Assembly (NCBI RefSeq): GCF_051535215.1
Contig: NZ_JBPPLY010000002.1
Span: 310,001-374,000, forward strand
Origin: Nitrobacter sp051535215
GTDB lineage: Bacteria > Pseudomonadota > Alphaproteobacteria > Rhizobiales > Xanthobacteraceae
DNA: 64,000 nt
Reading direction: 5' to 3'
Position 1 is the stretch's first letter. Each line of letters opens with the position of its first letter. The translations under genes were made by a program, and so were the position numbers. A model generated the notes under the pieces. It made no database searches, had not been told where the DNA came from, and was given only the letters and a program-made list of their open reading frames with translations. Of the stretch, positions 17,308-26,124 are shown one piece after another.

Positions 17308-18303
17308 ATGACGGTTCTACCGGTTCGTCATGTGCCCGTGCTCGGCCGCGAGGCTGTCGCCATGCTCGCGCCGCGTGCGGGCGGCGTCTACGTCGATGCG
17401 ACCTTCGGAGCCGGGGGCTATTCCCGCGCCATCCTTGCCACTGCCGATACCCGCGTGATCGGAATCGACCGCGACCGTACCGCGATTGCCGGCGGTTTCG
17501 ATCTGGTCGAGCAGTCCGGCGGCAGGCTGACGCTGGTCGAGGACCGCTTTTCCAATCTTGCCACGATCTGCGCCGCGGGGGGCGCTGACGCCGTCGACGG
17601 CATCGTCATGGATGTCGGGGTATCCTCGATGCAACTCGACGAGGCCGGTCGCGGCTTCTCGTTTCGTCTCGATGGTCCGCTCGACATGCGCATGAGCGGG
17701 CAGGGGCCGACCGCGGCCGACGTGGTGGCGCGCGCCTCCGAGACCGATCTCGCCAATATCATCTATATCTTCGGCGAGGAACGGCGCTCGCGCGCGGTGG
17801 CGCGCGCCATCGTTGCCGCGCGGCGGGACGCGCCGATCGTGACCACGCGGGCGCTGGCCGACATCGTCTCGAGGGTGGTTCGCGCCAAGCCGCACGAGAT
17901 CCATCCCGCGACGCGGACGTTCCAGGCGTTGCGGATTTTCGTCAACGAGGAGCTTGATGAACTGATCGCGGCGCTGGCGGCGGCGGAGCGTGTGCTCAAG
18001 CCGGGCGGCCGGCTCGCGGTAGTGTCCTTTCATTCGCTGGAAGACCGCATCGTCAAGAACTTCTTCGCCGCGCGCGGCAAGGCGGGCGGCGGTTCGCGCC
18101 ACCGGCCGGAAATCGAACGCGCCGCGCCGAGCTTTGCCATTCTGACGCGTCGTCCGGTGACAGCGGAAGAAGACGAGGTACGCGCCAACCCGCGCGCCCG
18201 CTCCGCCAAGCTGCGCGCCGCCGAACGCACCGCCGCGCCGGCGTTCGACGCGGACACGCATCCGGACTGGCCTTCGCTAACAAACGCGATGCGGGGAGGC
18301 TGA
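17308..18303 (+). CDS. rsmH: 16S rRNA (cytosine1402-N4)-methyltransferase
   Basis: 331 aa (formerly MraW), first gene of the dcw cluster. It methylates N4 of C1402 in 16S rRNA using SAM. The N-terminus RHVPVLGREAV, SAM-binding YVDATFGAGGYSRAIL, VMDVGVSSMQLDEAGRGFS and VVSFHSLEDRIVKNFF are all hallmark RsmH blocks. Start ATG 17308 gives the family N-terminus. It ends 3 bp before ftsL. Confidence 0.95.
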   Translation: MTVLPVRHVPVLGREAVAMLAPRAGGVYVDATFGAGGYSRAILATADTRVIGIDRDRTAIAGGFDLVEQSGGRLTLVEDRFSNLATICAAGGADAVDGIVMDVGVSSMQLDEAGRGFSFRLDGPLDMRMSGQGPTAADVVARASETDLANIIYIFGEERRSRAVARAIVAARRDAPIVTTRALADIVSRVVRAKPHEIHPATRTFQALRIFVNEELDELIAALAAAERVLKPGGRLAVVSFHSLEDRIVKNFFAARGKAGGGSRHRPEIERAAPSFAILTRRPVTAEEDEVRANPRARSAKLRAAERTAAPAFDADTHPDWPSLTNAMRGG

Positions 18304-18306
18304 TCG

Positions 18307-18687
18307 ATGCGGATCATCCATTTCCTCGTCGTCTGCGCACTGGTCTATGCGGCATCCTATGTCTACCGCATCAAGATGGATTCCACGGCTCGCACCGAGC
18401 GCGTGCTGCGGCTTCACGCTCAGGTGCGCGAGCAGCGGGAAGCGATCGCGGCCTTGCGTTCGGAATGGGCCAGGCTCGACGCGCCGAGGCGGCTGCAGGT
18501 TCTGGCCGAACGGCACTTGAAACTGAAGCCCATTGAGGCCACGCAATTCGATTCGCTGAAGAACCTGCCGGAGCGGCCGCCGAGCCTGGTGCCGCCCGGC
18601 ACTGCGGACCCGATCGGCGCCATGATCGAGATCGTCGATCCTGATGTCATCACCGGCTCGCTTCCCGCGTCGGAGGGCCCGCGATGA
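18307..18687 (+). CDS. ftsL: Cell division protein FtsL
   Basis: 126 aa bitopic protein between rsmH and ftsI. The N-terminal membrane helix MRIIHFLVVCALVYAASYVY (1-20) is followed by a Leu/Arg/Glu-rich coiled coil (about 30-65) and a hydrophilic tail longer than in enterics, as usual in Rhizobiales. FtsL links FtsB/FtsQ to FtsW-FtsI activation at the septum. Its stop overlaps the ftsI start by 4 bp (ATGA 18684-18687). Confidence 0.88.
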   Translation: MRIIHFLVVCALVYAASYVYRIKMDSTARTERVLRLHAQVREQREAIAALRSEWARLDAPRRLQVLAERHLKLKPIEATQFDSLKNLPERPPSLVPPGTADPIGAMIEIVDPDVITGSLPASEGPR

Positions 18688-20441
18688 CCGGCCGGAACAG
18701 ACCCGGAGGCGTCAGCCGCACGCTGTCGGTGGCGTGGAGCCAGCGCATGATCCGCAACCTGCTCTACGGGCGCAACGTCGATCGCGCCGCCAAGGCGCGG
18801 GTGCGCGTCGGCCTCGTCATTATCATATTCGGTCTGATATATGCGGTGATCGCAGCGCGCCTCGTGATGTTTGCGGCATTCCCGGATGAGCGGGGAGGAC
18901 ACCACACGGCGTCGCAGGATGCCATCGCCACTGCTCGGCCCGATATCGTCGATCGCAACGGCCAGATTCTCGCCACCGACGTCAAGGCGCCGAGCCTGTT
19001 CGGCGAGCCACGCCGCATCATCGATCGCGACGAAGCGGTCGAACTGCTGACGGCAACGCTTCCCGACCTTGAAACCGCCGAGGTCCGTCAGCGTCTCGGC
19101 ACCCGCAAGGGCTTCGTCTGGCTCAAGCGCGAGATCACCCCGTCGCAGCAGAAGGAAATCCATAATCTCGGCATTCCGGGTATCGGCTTTCTGCGCGAGA
19201 ACAAGCGCGTCTATCCAAGCGGCAGCGAGGTCGCGCACCTGATCGGCCTGGTCAATATCGACAACCAGGGCATCGCAGGCATGGAGAAGTGGCTCGACAC
19301 CAACGGGCTCGCCGATCTGCATCGCGCCGGTTTCGCTACCGACCGCCTGCAGAAACCGGTGGAACTGTCCATCGACCTGCGCGTCGAGCACGCGCTGCGC
19401 GACGAACTGCTCAAGGCCAAGGAGCACTATCACGCCAAGGCGGCCTCGGGCCTCGTCTCTAATGTGCGCACCGGCGAGATCGTCGCGATGGTCTCGCTGC
19501 CGGACTTCGATCCGAACAATCCGAAAGAGGCGCACGATCCCGATCGCATCAACCGCCTGACCACGGGCGTGTACGAAATGGGGTCGACCTTCAAGGCCTT
19601 CACGCTGGCGATGGCGCTCGACTCCGGCAAGTACGATCTGAATTCGATGTGGGATGCGCGTGCGCCGCTGCATTTCGGCCGCTTCACGATTCATGACGAC
19701 CATCGGCTCGGCCGCTTCATCAACATGAAAGAGGTGTTTACCTATTCGTCCAACATCGGCGCGGCGCGGATCGCGCTTGCGCAAGGCGTCGAGGCCCACA
19801 AGGCCTTCCTGCGCAAGATGGGGCAGATGGAGCGCCTGCGCACCGAATTGCCGGAAAGCGCCTCGCCGATCCTGCCGCGCAAGTGGGGCGAACTGAACAC
19901 CGTCACCATTGCCTTCGGACACGGCATCGCGGTGGCGCCCTTGCAGGCCGTGATGGGAATCGATGCGCTGGTCAACGGCGGTTACCTCATTCCGCCGACC
20001 TTCCTGAAGCGATCCGAAGCGGAAGCGATGAAACTCGCCAAGCGGGTTATTAAAAAGGAAACCAGCGACAAGATGCGTTTCCTGCTGCGGCTGAACGCCG
20101 AGGTCGGCACCGCGAAGAAAGCGGACGTCAAGGGCTATTATGTCGGCGGCAAGACCGGCACCGCCGAGAAGGTCATCAACGGCCGCTATGCCAAGAAGCG
20201 CGTGCTCAACGCCTTCACCGCGATCCTGCCGGCGGACAATCCCCAGTACCAGCTTCTGGTGATGCTGGACGAGCCGCAGCCGCTCAAGGAGACGTTCGGC
20301 TTCATCACCTCCGGCTGGAACGCGGTGCCGACCGGCGGCAAGGTAATCGCCCGCATCGCGCCGCTTCTCGGCGTCCAGCCCCGGTTCGATCTGCCGCCGT
20401 CCGACCGCCTTATTCTTGCGGCATCCCGAGCGACGCAGTAA
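18684..20441 (+). CDS. ftsI: Septal peptidoglycan transpeptidase (PBP3)
   Basis: 585 aa class B penicillin-binding protein. Cytoplasmic basic N-terminus, one membrane helix at about 42-62 (VGLVIIIFGLIYAVIAARLV), a pedestal/dimerisation domain (RPDIVDRNGQILATDV), then the transpeptidase domain. The active-site motifs are intact: SxxK as S301-T-F-K304, SxN as S355-S-N357, and KTG at 490-492. It cross-links septal peptidoglycan with FtsW. Start overlaps ftsL by 4 bp. Confidence 0.96.
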   Translation: MTGRNRPGGVSRTLSVAWSQRMIRNLLYGRNVDRAAKARVRVGLVIIIFGLIYAVIAARLVMFAAFPDERGGHHTASQDAIATARPDIVDRNGQILATDVKAPSLFGEPRRIIDRDEAVELLTATLPDLETAEVRQRLGTRKGFVWLKREITPSQQKEIHNLGIPGIGFLRENKRVYPSGSEVAHLIGLVNIDNQGIAGMEKWLDTNGLADLHRAGFATDRLQKPVELSIDLRVEHALRDELLKAKEHYHAKAASGLVSNVRTGEIVAMVSLPDFDPNNPKEAHDPDRINRLTTGVYEMGSTFKAFTLAMALDSGKYDLNSMWDARAPLHFGRFTIHDDHRLGRFINMKEVFTYSSNIGAARIALAQGVEAHKAFLRKMGQMERLRTELPESASPILPRKWGELNTVTIAFGHGIAVAPLQAVMGIDALVNGGYLIPPTFLKRSEAEAMKLAKRVIKKETSDKMRFLLRLNAEVGTAKKADVKGYYVGGKTGTAEKVINGRYAKKRVLNAFTAILPADNPQYQLLVMLDEPQPLKETFGFITSGWNAVPTGGKVIARIAPLLGVQPRFDLPPSDRLILAASRATQ

Positions 20442-20478
20442 ACGCGGGGCCAGCCGCGCGGGCCGGGACCAGGAGAGC

Positions 20479-21936
20479 ATGAAACTTCGCGAGCTTTTCG
20501 GCGACGATGCCGCCATGGACGCGCGCACGGGCGAGTTGGCCGTCACGGGCCTTGCCGCGGACAGCCGCGACGTAAAGCCGGGCGATGTGTTTTTCGCGCT
20601 TGCCGGCACGACGACCGATGGCGCGCGATTCGTCGATGCCGCGGTCGCCGCCGGTGCCGTCGCGGTTGCCGGTGAACACGCGCCAGGGGGTAGTCGCGTT
20701 CCGTTCATCGTGACGTCGAATCCGCGCCGTGCGCTGGCGCTGGCGGCGTCGAAATTTTTTCCGCGGCAGCCGGGGACGATCGCAGCCGTTACCGGAACCA
20801 GCGGCAAAACTTCCGTCGCAGCCTTCACGCGGCAGATCTGGCAGCGGCTCGGGCATCCCGCCGCGAGCATTGGCACCATCGGTGTGGTCTCGCCCTCGCG
20901 CAACGTCTACGGCTCAGTGACGACGCCCGATCCGATCGCGCTGCATCGCGAACTCGATCAGCTTGCCGGCGAGGGCGTAACGCATCTCGCGCTGGAGGCA
21001 TCGTCGCACGGACTCGACCAGCATCGCCTCGACGGCGTGCGTGTGCGCGCCGCAGGCTTCACCAATCTCTCGCGCGACCACATGGATTATCATCCGACCG
21101 TCGCGCACTATCTCGAGACGAAACTGCGGCTGTTCCGCGAACTGGTTGAGCCGGACGGCGTCGCCGTGATTTCCGCCGATCACGATTGCTCGGGCACGGT
21201 GATCGAGGCGGCGACCGCGCGCAACCTGCCGGTGATGCGCATCGGCCGTCGTGGCGACGGCGCGCACCTCGGCATTCGTCTAGTTGATGCCGCTATCGAG
21301 GGCTTTGCGCAACGGGTGACTCTCGAACATGTGGGGCGAGATCGCATCATACGTCTGCCGCTGGTCGGCGAATTCCAGATCGAGAACGCACTGGTGTCGG
21401 CGGGTCTTGTCATCGGCACCGGCGGCGATGCCGATCAGGTGTTCGCTGCGCTCGAGCATCTCGAGGGCGCCAAGGGGCGGCTCGAACTGGTTGGCGAGCG
21501 CAACGGCGCGCCGGTCTTCGTCGATTACGCGCACAAGCCGGATGCGCTGGCGAAGGCGCTGCAAGCGCTGCGGCCGTATGCCAGGCGGCGGCTCGTGGTG
21601 GTGTTCGGCGCGGGCGGCGACCGCGACGCGGGCAAACGTCCGCTGATGGGTGAGATCGCCGTCAACAATGCTGATGCGGTTATCGTCACCGACGACAATC
21701 CGCGCAGCGAAGATCCCGCTGCGATCCGCGCTGCGATCCTCGCGGCCGCGCGCGACGCGCGCGAGATCGGCGATCGCGCCGAGGCGATCCAGACCGCTAT
21801 CGCGGATCTGCAGCCTGGAGACGCATTGCTGATCGCCGGCAAGGGCCACGAGACCGGACAGATCGTCGGCGACCGGGTGCTGCCGTTCAGCGATCACGAG
21901 GCGGCGGCGGCGGCGTTGGCAGCGAGAGTGGCATGA
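20479..21936 (+). CDS. murE: UDP-MurNAc-L-Ala-D-Glu:meso-diaminopimelate ligase
   Basis: 485 aa Mur ligase adding meso-diaminopimelate to the stem peptide. The ATP-binding loop is GTSGKTSVAAF, and the DDNPRSEDP motif near the C-terminal domain is the meso-DAP specificity signature (DNPR), so the peptidoglycan is of the DAP type. Start ATG 20479 follows AGGAGA at 20471-20476; the frame is open 21 codons upstream into ftsI but that part is not MurE-like. The stop overlaps murF by 4 bp. Confidence 0.95.
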   Translation: MKLRELFGDDAAMDARTGELAVTGLAADSRDVKPGDVFFALAGTTTDGARFVDAAVAAGAVAVAGEHAPGGSRVPFIVTSNPRRALALAASKFFPRQPGTIAAVTGTSGKTSVAAFTRQIWQRLGHPAASIGTIGVVSPSRNVYGSVTTPDPIALHRELDQLAGEGVTHLALEASSHGLDQHRLDGVRVRAAGFTNLSRDHMDYHPTVAHYLETKLRLFRELVEPDGVAVISADHDCSGTVIEAATARNLPVMRIGRRGDGAHLGIRLVDAAIEGFAQRVTLEHVGRDRIIRLPLVGEFQIENALVSAGLVIGTGGDADQVFAALEHLEGAKGRLELVGERNGAPVFVDYAHKPDALAKALQALRPYARRRLVVVFGAGGDRDAGKRPLMGEIAVNNADAVIVTDDNPRSEDPAAIRAAILAAARDAREIGDRAEAIQTAIADLQPGDALLIAGKGHETGQIVGDRVLPFSDHEAAAAALAARVA

Positions 21937-23372
21937 GCACGCAGCCGTTGTGGACACTGGACGCGATGGCCGCGGCGATGCGCGCCGAAAGGCGAGGGGC
22001 GTTGCCCGCGGTCGTCACCGGCGTCTCCATCGACAGCCGCACCATTGCACCTGACGAGGCCTATTTCGCGATCAAGGGTGACGTGCATGATGGCCATGCC
22101 TTCGTCGATGCGGCCTTGAAGGCGGGCGCAGCGCTGGCCGTCGTCGAAGCCGCGCAGCGCGACAATTTCGCCGCCGATGTACCTTTGTTGATCGTCGAGG
22201 ATGTGCTTGCCGCATTGTGCGATCTGGCGCGGGCCTCGCGCGCGCGGCTTTCAGCGCAGGTGATCGCAGTGACGGGCTCGGTCGGCAAGACCTCGACCAA
22301 GGAAGCGTTACGGAGCGTGCTGGCCGCGCAGGGCAAGACCCACGCCTCGGTGGCCTCGTTCAACAACCACTGGGGCGTACCGCTGACGCTGGCGCGCTGC
22401 CCGGCGGACGCGCGTTTCGCGATCTTCGAGATCGGGATGAATCACGCCGGCGAGATCGCGCCGCTGGTGAAGATGGTGCGGCCGCATATCGCTGTTATCA
22501 CCACGGTCGAGCCGGTGCATCTGGAATTTTTCTCCGGCGTCGAGGCGATCGCCGACGCCAAGGCGGAAATTTTCGAAGGCGTCGAGCCGGGCGGCGTAGT
22601 CGTGCTGAACCGCGACAATGCGCAGTTCGCGCGGCTGCGGCAGCGCGCCGAGAAGCTCGGCATCGCGAGGATCGTCTCGTTCGGCGCGGACGAGGAGGCC
22701 GACGCGCGCCTGCTCGACCTGGCGTTGCATCCGGCGTGTTTAGCCGTGCATGCCGGAATTCTCGGTCATGAGTTGACCTACAAGCTCGCTATGCCCGGCC
22801 GCCACATGGCCATGAACTCGCTGGCGGTGCTGGCGGCGGCGTCGCTGGCCGGCGCGGATCTCGCGCTGGCGGGTCTTGCGCTGTCGCAGGCGCAGCCGGC
22901 TGCGGGACGCGGCGTGCGTCATGTCCTGAACGTGCTGAACGGCGAAGCGACATTGATCGACGAGAGCTACAACGCCAATCCGGCCTCGATGGCGGCGGCG
23001 CTCAACGTGCTCGGCCAGGCTGAAACGGGCACGCAGGGCCGTCGCATCGCCGTGCTGGGCGACATGCTGGAACTCGGTCCCGGAAGTGCCGATCTGCACC
23101 GCGGCCTGACCGAGCCGATCAATGCCAATGCCATCGACATGGTATTTTGCTGCGGTCCCTTGATGCGCAACCTGTGGGATGCGCTTTCCTCCGGCAGGCG
23201 GGGCGGCTATGCAGAGGGATCGGGCGCGCTCGAATCGCAGGTGGTGGCGGCGATCCGTGCCGGCGACGTCATCATGGTCAAGGGCTCGCTCGGATCGCGA
23301 ATGAAAGTGATCGTGACGGCGCTCGAAAGGCGATTTCCCGGCAACGCCGCGCACGACGGAGTCGCGGTTTAG
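21933..23372 (+). CDS. murF: UDP-MurNAc-tripeptide:D-alanyl-D-alanine ligase
   Basis: 479 aa Mur ligase that adds the D-Ala-D-Ala dipeptide made by Ddl, completing UDP-MurNAc-pentapeptide. N-terminal uridine-binding domain (GVSIDSRTIAPDEAYFAIKG), ATP loop VTGSVGKTSTKEAL, and the C-terminal ligase domain with DESYNANPASM and VLGDMLELG. The length is normal. It overlaps murE by ATGA 21933-21936. Confidence 0.95.
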   Translation: MSTQPLWTLDAMAAAMRAERRGALPAVVTGVSIDSRTIAPDEAYFAIKGDVHDGHAFVDAALKAGAALAVVEAAQRDNFAADVPLLIVEDVLAALCDLARASRARLSAQVIAVTGSVGKTSTKEALRSVLAAQGKTHASVASFNNHWGVPLTLARCPADARFAIFEIGMNHAGEIAPLVKMVRPHIAVITTVEPVHLEFFSGVEAIADAKAEIFEGVEPGGVVVLNRDNAQFARLRQRAEKLGIARIVSFGADEEADARLLDLALHPACLAVHAGILGHELTYKLAMPGRHMAMNSLAVLAAASLAGADLALAGLALSQAQPAAGRGVRHVLNVLNGEATLIDESYNANPASMAAALNVLGQAETGTQGRRIAVLGDMLELGPGSADLHRGLTEPINANAIDMVFCCGPLMRNLWDALSSGRRGGYAEGSGALESQVVAAIRAGDVIMVKGSLGSRMKVIVTALERRFPGNAAHDGVAV

Positions 23373-23380
23373 GGTTTCAC

Positions 23381-24487
23381 ATGTTTTATTGGTTGATCGA
23401 TCTTTCAAACACTGTTCCGGGACTCGGCATTTTCAAGCCGCTCCTGAACGTCTTCCGCTACATTACCTTCCGCACCGGCGGCGCGATGGTGACCGGCGCG
23501 TTGTTCGTGTTCCTGTTCGGCCCCTGGATCATTGACAACCTCCGCCTGCGCCAGGGCAAGGGACAGCCGATCCGCTCCGACGGGCCGCAGTCACACCTTG
23601 TCAGCAAGAAGGGTACGCCGACCATGGGCGGCCTGATGATCCTGTCGGGACTTGTCGTGTCGACTGTGTTGTGGGCCAATCCGCTCAATCCCTATGTCTG
23701 GATCGTGCTCGCGGTGACGCTCGGTTTCGGCATCATCGGATTTTATGACGACTATCTGAAGGTGACGAAGCAGACCCATGCCGGGTTCGCCGGGCGGACC
23801 CGCCTCATGCTGGAGTTGGTGATCGCACTGGCCGCCTGCTATGCGCTGGTCCGCCTCGGCCGCGAGCCGTTCTCGACCGCGCTGGTGATCCCGTTCTTCA
23901 AGGACGTGGTGCTGGACCTCGGCTGGTTCTTCCTCGCTTTCGGCGCGTTCATCATCGTCGGCGCGGGCAATGCGGTGAACCTCACCGATGGTCTCGACGG
24001 TCTCGCCATCGTGCCGGTCATGATCGCGTCTGCGAGCTTCGCCATGATCGCCTATCTCGCCGGCAATGCCGTGTTCGCCGACTACCTCCAGATCAACTAC
24101 ATCGCCGGCGCCGGTGAACTCGCGGTGCTGTGCGGCGCGGTGCTCGGGGCGGGCCTCGGCTTCCTCTGGTTCAACGCGCCGCCGGCCTCGATCTTCATGG
24201 GGGACACCGGTTCGCTGGCGCTCGGCGGCATGCTTGGCTCGATCGCGGTCGCGGTGAAGCATGAGATCGTGCTGGCGGTCATCGGCGGCCTGTTCGTGCT
24301 GGAAGCGGTGTCGGTGATCGTGCAGGTGACGTCGTTCAAGCTGACGGGAAAACGCATCTTCAAGATGGCGCCGATCCACCATCACTTCGAGCAGCTCGGC
24401 TGGACCGAGCCGCAGATCGTGATCCGGTTCTGGATCATTTCGGTGATGCTGGCGCTGGCAGGTCTTTCAACACTGAAGCTGCGGTGA
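23381..24487 (+). CDS. mraY: Phospho-N-acetylmuramoyl-pentapeptide transferase
   Basis: 368 aa polytopic membrane enzyme forming lipid I from UDP-MurNAc-pentapeptide and undecaprenyl phosphate. Start ATG 23381 gives the family N-terminus MFYWLIDLSNTVPGLGIF; a much longer open frame upstream is murF shadow. Signature blocks: KKGTPTMGGLMI, GFYDDYLKVTK (catalytic Asp pair), NLTDGLDGLAI, FMGDTGSLALGG and the metal-site histidines in MAPIHHHFEQLGW. About ten membrane helices. Confidence 0.97.
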   Translation: MFYWLIDLSNTVPGLGIFKPLLNVFRYITFRTGGAMVTGALFVFLFGPWIIDNLRLRQGKGQPIRSDGPQSHLVSKKGTPTMGGLMILSGLVVSTVLWANPLNPYVWIVLAVTLGFGIIGFYDDYLKVTKQTHAGFAGRTRLMLELVIALAACYALVRLGREPFSTALVIPFFKDVVLDLGWFFLAFGAFIIVGAGNAVNLTDGLDGLAIVPVMIASASFAMIAYLAGNAVFADYLQINYIAGAGELAVLCGAVLGAGLGFLWFNAPPASIFMGDTGSLALGGMLGSIAVAVKHEIVLAVIGGLFVLEAVSVIVQVTSFKLTGKRIFKMAPIHHHFEQLGWTEPQIVIRFWIISVMLALAGLSTLKLR

Positions 24488-24524
24488 TGATCGGTTTGAG
24501 CATCGCGGTGGGCAAGGCCTTTCC

Positions 24525-25925
24525 ATGATTCCCGTTACCTCCTTCGCCGGCAAAATGGTCGCGGTGTTCGGCCTCGGCGGCTCCGGTCTTGCGAGCTGCC
24601 ACGCGCTGAAAGCGGGCGGCGCCGAAGTGATCGCCGCCGACGACAACGCAGACAACGTCGCAAGAGCCGCGCAGGCCGGCTTCATGACCGCGGACCTGCG
24701 CACGGTGGCGTGGAGCAATTTCGCCGCGCTCGTACTTGCGCCTGGCGTGCCGCTGACCCATCCGACGCCGCACTGGAGCGCGCTGGCGGCGCACGAGGCC
24801 GGCGTCGAGGTGATCGGCGACATCGAACTGTTCTGCCGCGAGCGGCGTCGCCACGTTCCCGACGCGCCGTTCGTCGCCATCACCGGCACCAACGGCAAGT
24901 CCACCACCACCGCGCTGGTTGCGCATCTGATGCGCGAAGCCGGTCACGATGTGCAGATGGGCGGCAATATCGGCACCGCGATCCTGTCGCTGGAGCCGCC
25001 GCGCAAGGGGCGCGTACATGTCATCGAGATGTCGTCGTATCAGATCGACCTGACACCTTCGCTCGATCCGACGGTCGGCATCCTGCTCAATGTCAGCCCC
25101 GATCATCTCGACCGTCACGGTACAATCGAGCACTATGCGGCGGTGAAGGAGAGGCTGGTTGCAAGCGTGCAGCCGCAGGGCACGGCTGTCGTCGGCGTCG
25201 ACGATATCTGGAGCCGCGCCGCCGCTGATCGCATCGAACAGGCCGGCAAGCACGTGCTGCGCGTCTCGGTGAAGCGGCCGCTCGCGGACGGCATCTGTGT
25301 CGATCATGGCAGGATCGTTCGCGCCAGCGGCGGAGCGCAGACCGAAATCGCCGATATCGGCGGCATCGGTTCGCTGCGCGGACGGCACAACGCGCAGAAC
25401 GCCGCCTGCGCCTCGGCGGCTGCGCTCGCGCTCGGGGTAACCAACGAGATCCTGCAAGAGGGCTTGCGCAGCTTTCCCGGGCTCGCGCACCGCATGGAGC
25501 AGGTCGGCCGCAAGGCCAACGTTCTGTTCGTCAACGACTCCAAGGGCACCAACGCCGACGCCACCGAGAAGGCCTTGTCGTCCTTCGCTGACATTTTCTG
25601 GATTGCCGGCGGCAAGCCCAAGAGCGGCGGCATTGCCTCGCTCGCCGAGTTCTTTCCGCGCGTCCGCAAAGCCTATCTGATCGGCGAGGGGGCAAAGGAG
25701 TTTGCGGCGACGCTGGACGGCAAAGTGGATTACGAGATCAGCGGGACGCTGGAAGCAGCGGTGCCCGCCGCCGCGCGCGACGCCGAGGCGTCGGGCCTTG
25801 CGGATGCCGTGGTGCTGCTGTCGCCGGCCTGCGCCTCGTTCGATCAGTTCCGCAATTTTGAAGTCCGCGGCGACCGTTTCCGTGAACTGGTGTGGGCACT
25901 GCCGGGCGTCAAGCCGGTGATGTAG
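24525..25925 (+). CDS. murD: UDP-MurNAc-L-alanine:D-glutamate ligase
   Basis: 466 aa Mur ligase adding D-glutamate. N-terminal Rossmann-like domain (VFGLGGSGLASCHAL), ATP loop ITGTNGKSTTTALV, central NVSPDHLDRHG block and C-terminal VFVNDSKGTNADAT / WIAGGKPKSGG / LLSPACASFDQF motifs, all typical of MurD. It begins 37 bp after mraY. Followed by a hairpin with a six-T run (25946-25976). Confidence 0.96.
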   Translation: MIPVTSFAGKMVAVFGLGGSGLASCHALKAGGAEVIAADDNADNVARAAQAGFMTADLRTVAWSNFAALVLAPGVPLTHPTPHWSALAAHEAGVEVIGDIELFCRERRRHVPDAPFVAITGTNGKSTTTALVAHLMREAGHDVQMGGNIGTAILSLEPPRKGRVHVIEMSSYQIDLTPSLDPTVGILLNVSPDHLDRHGTIEHYAAVKERLVASVQPQGTAVVGVDDIWSRAAADRIEQAGKHVLRVSVKRPLADGICVDHGRIVRASGGAQTEIADIGGIGSLRGRHNAQNAACASAAALALGVTNEILQEGLRSFPGLAHRMEQVGRKANVLFVNDSKGTNADATEKALSSFADIFWIAGGKPKSGGIASLAEFFPRVRKAYLIGEGAKEFAATLDGKVDYEISGTLEAAVPAAARDAEASGLADAVVLLSPACASFDQFRNFEVRGDRFRELVWALPGVKPVM

Positions 25926-25945
25926 ACGGAGCCGACTCTTCATCA

Positions 25946-25976
25946 TGGCCGGATCTATTCCGGCCACCCGCCTTTT
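25946..25976 (+). terminator. Hairpin plus T-run after murD (also part of a REP-like element)
   Basis: Perfect 8-bp inverted repeat TGGCCGGA/TCCGGCCA (25946-25953 with 25959-25966) with a 5-nt loop, then CCCGCC and TTTTTT. It can act as an intrinsic terminator between murD and ftsW, although six bases separate stem and T-run. The arm sequence is that of the genome's dispersed palindromes. Confidence 0.5.
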
Positions 25977-25998
25977 TTCGCTCCAGTTCCTAAGACGT

Positions 25999-26025
25999 GG
26001 ATGCCCGCAACAGGTGCGGGCATGA
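25999..26025. repeat. REP-like palindrome
   Basis: Perfect 9-bp inverted repeat ATGCCCGCA/TGCGGGCAT (26001-26009 with 26015-26023) flanked by GTGG and GACG, the same context as the copies near 27395-27416 and 38344-38364. With the hairpin at 25946-25966 it forms a two-hairpin dispersed element filling the murD-ftsW gap. Confidence 0.7.
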
Positions 26026-26124
26026 CGAGGAAAAAATCGCTCCCGAAAACTTGTCCGGTTTCCTTAACCTCCCGGTAATCACGATCGGGGACCAATGGCG
26101 TGATCTCCGCCCGCAGGATCCGTC

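Noticed and set aside
18420..20903. Minus-strand open frame of 827 codons
   Set aside because: It lies antisense to ftsL, ftsI and murE, has Arg/His-rich low-complexity sequence and is explained by the high GC content of the real genes.
24435..25967. Minus-strand open frame of 510 codons
   Set aside because: Antisense to murD with composition of a shadow frame.
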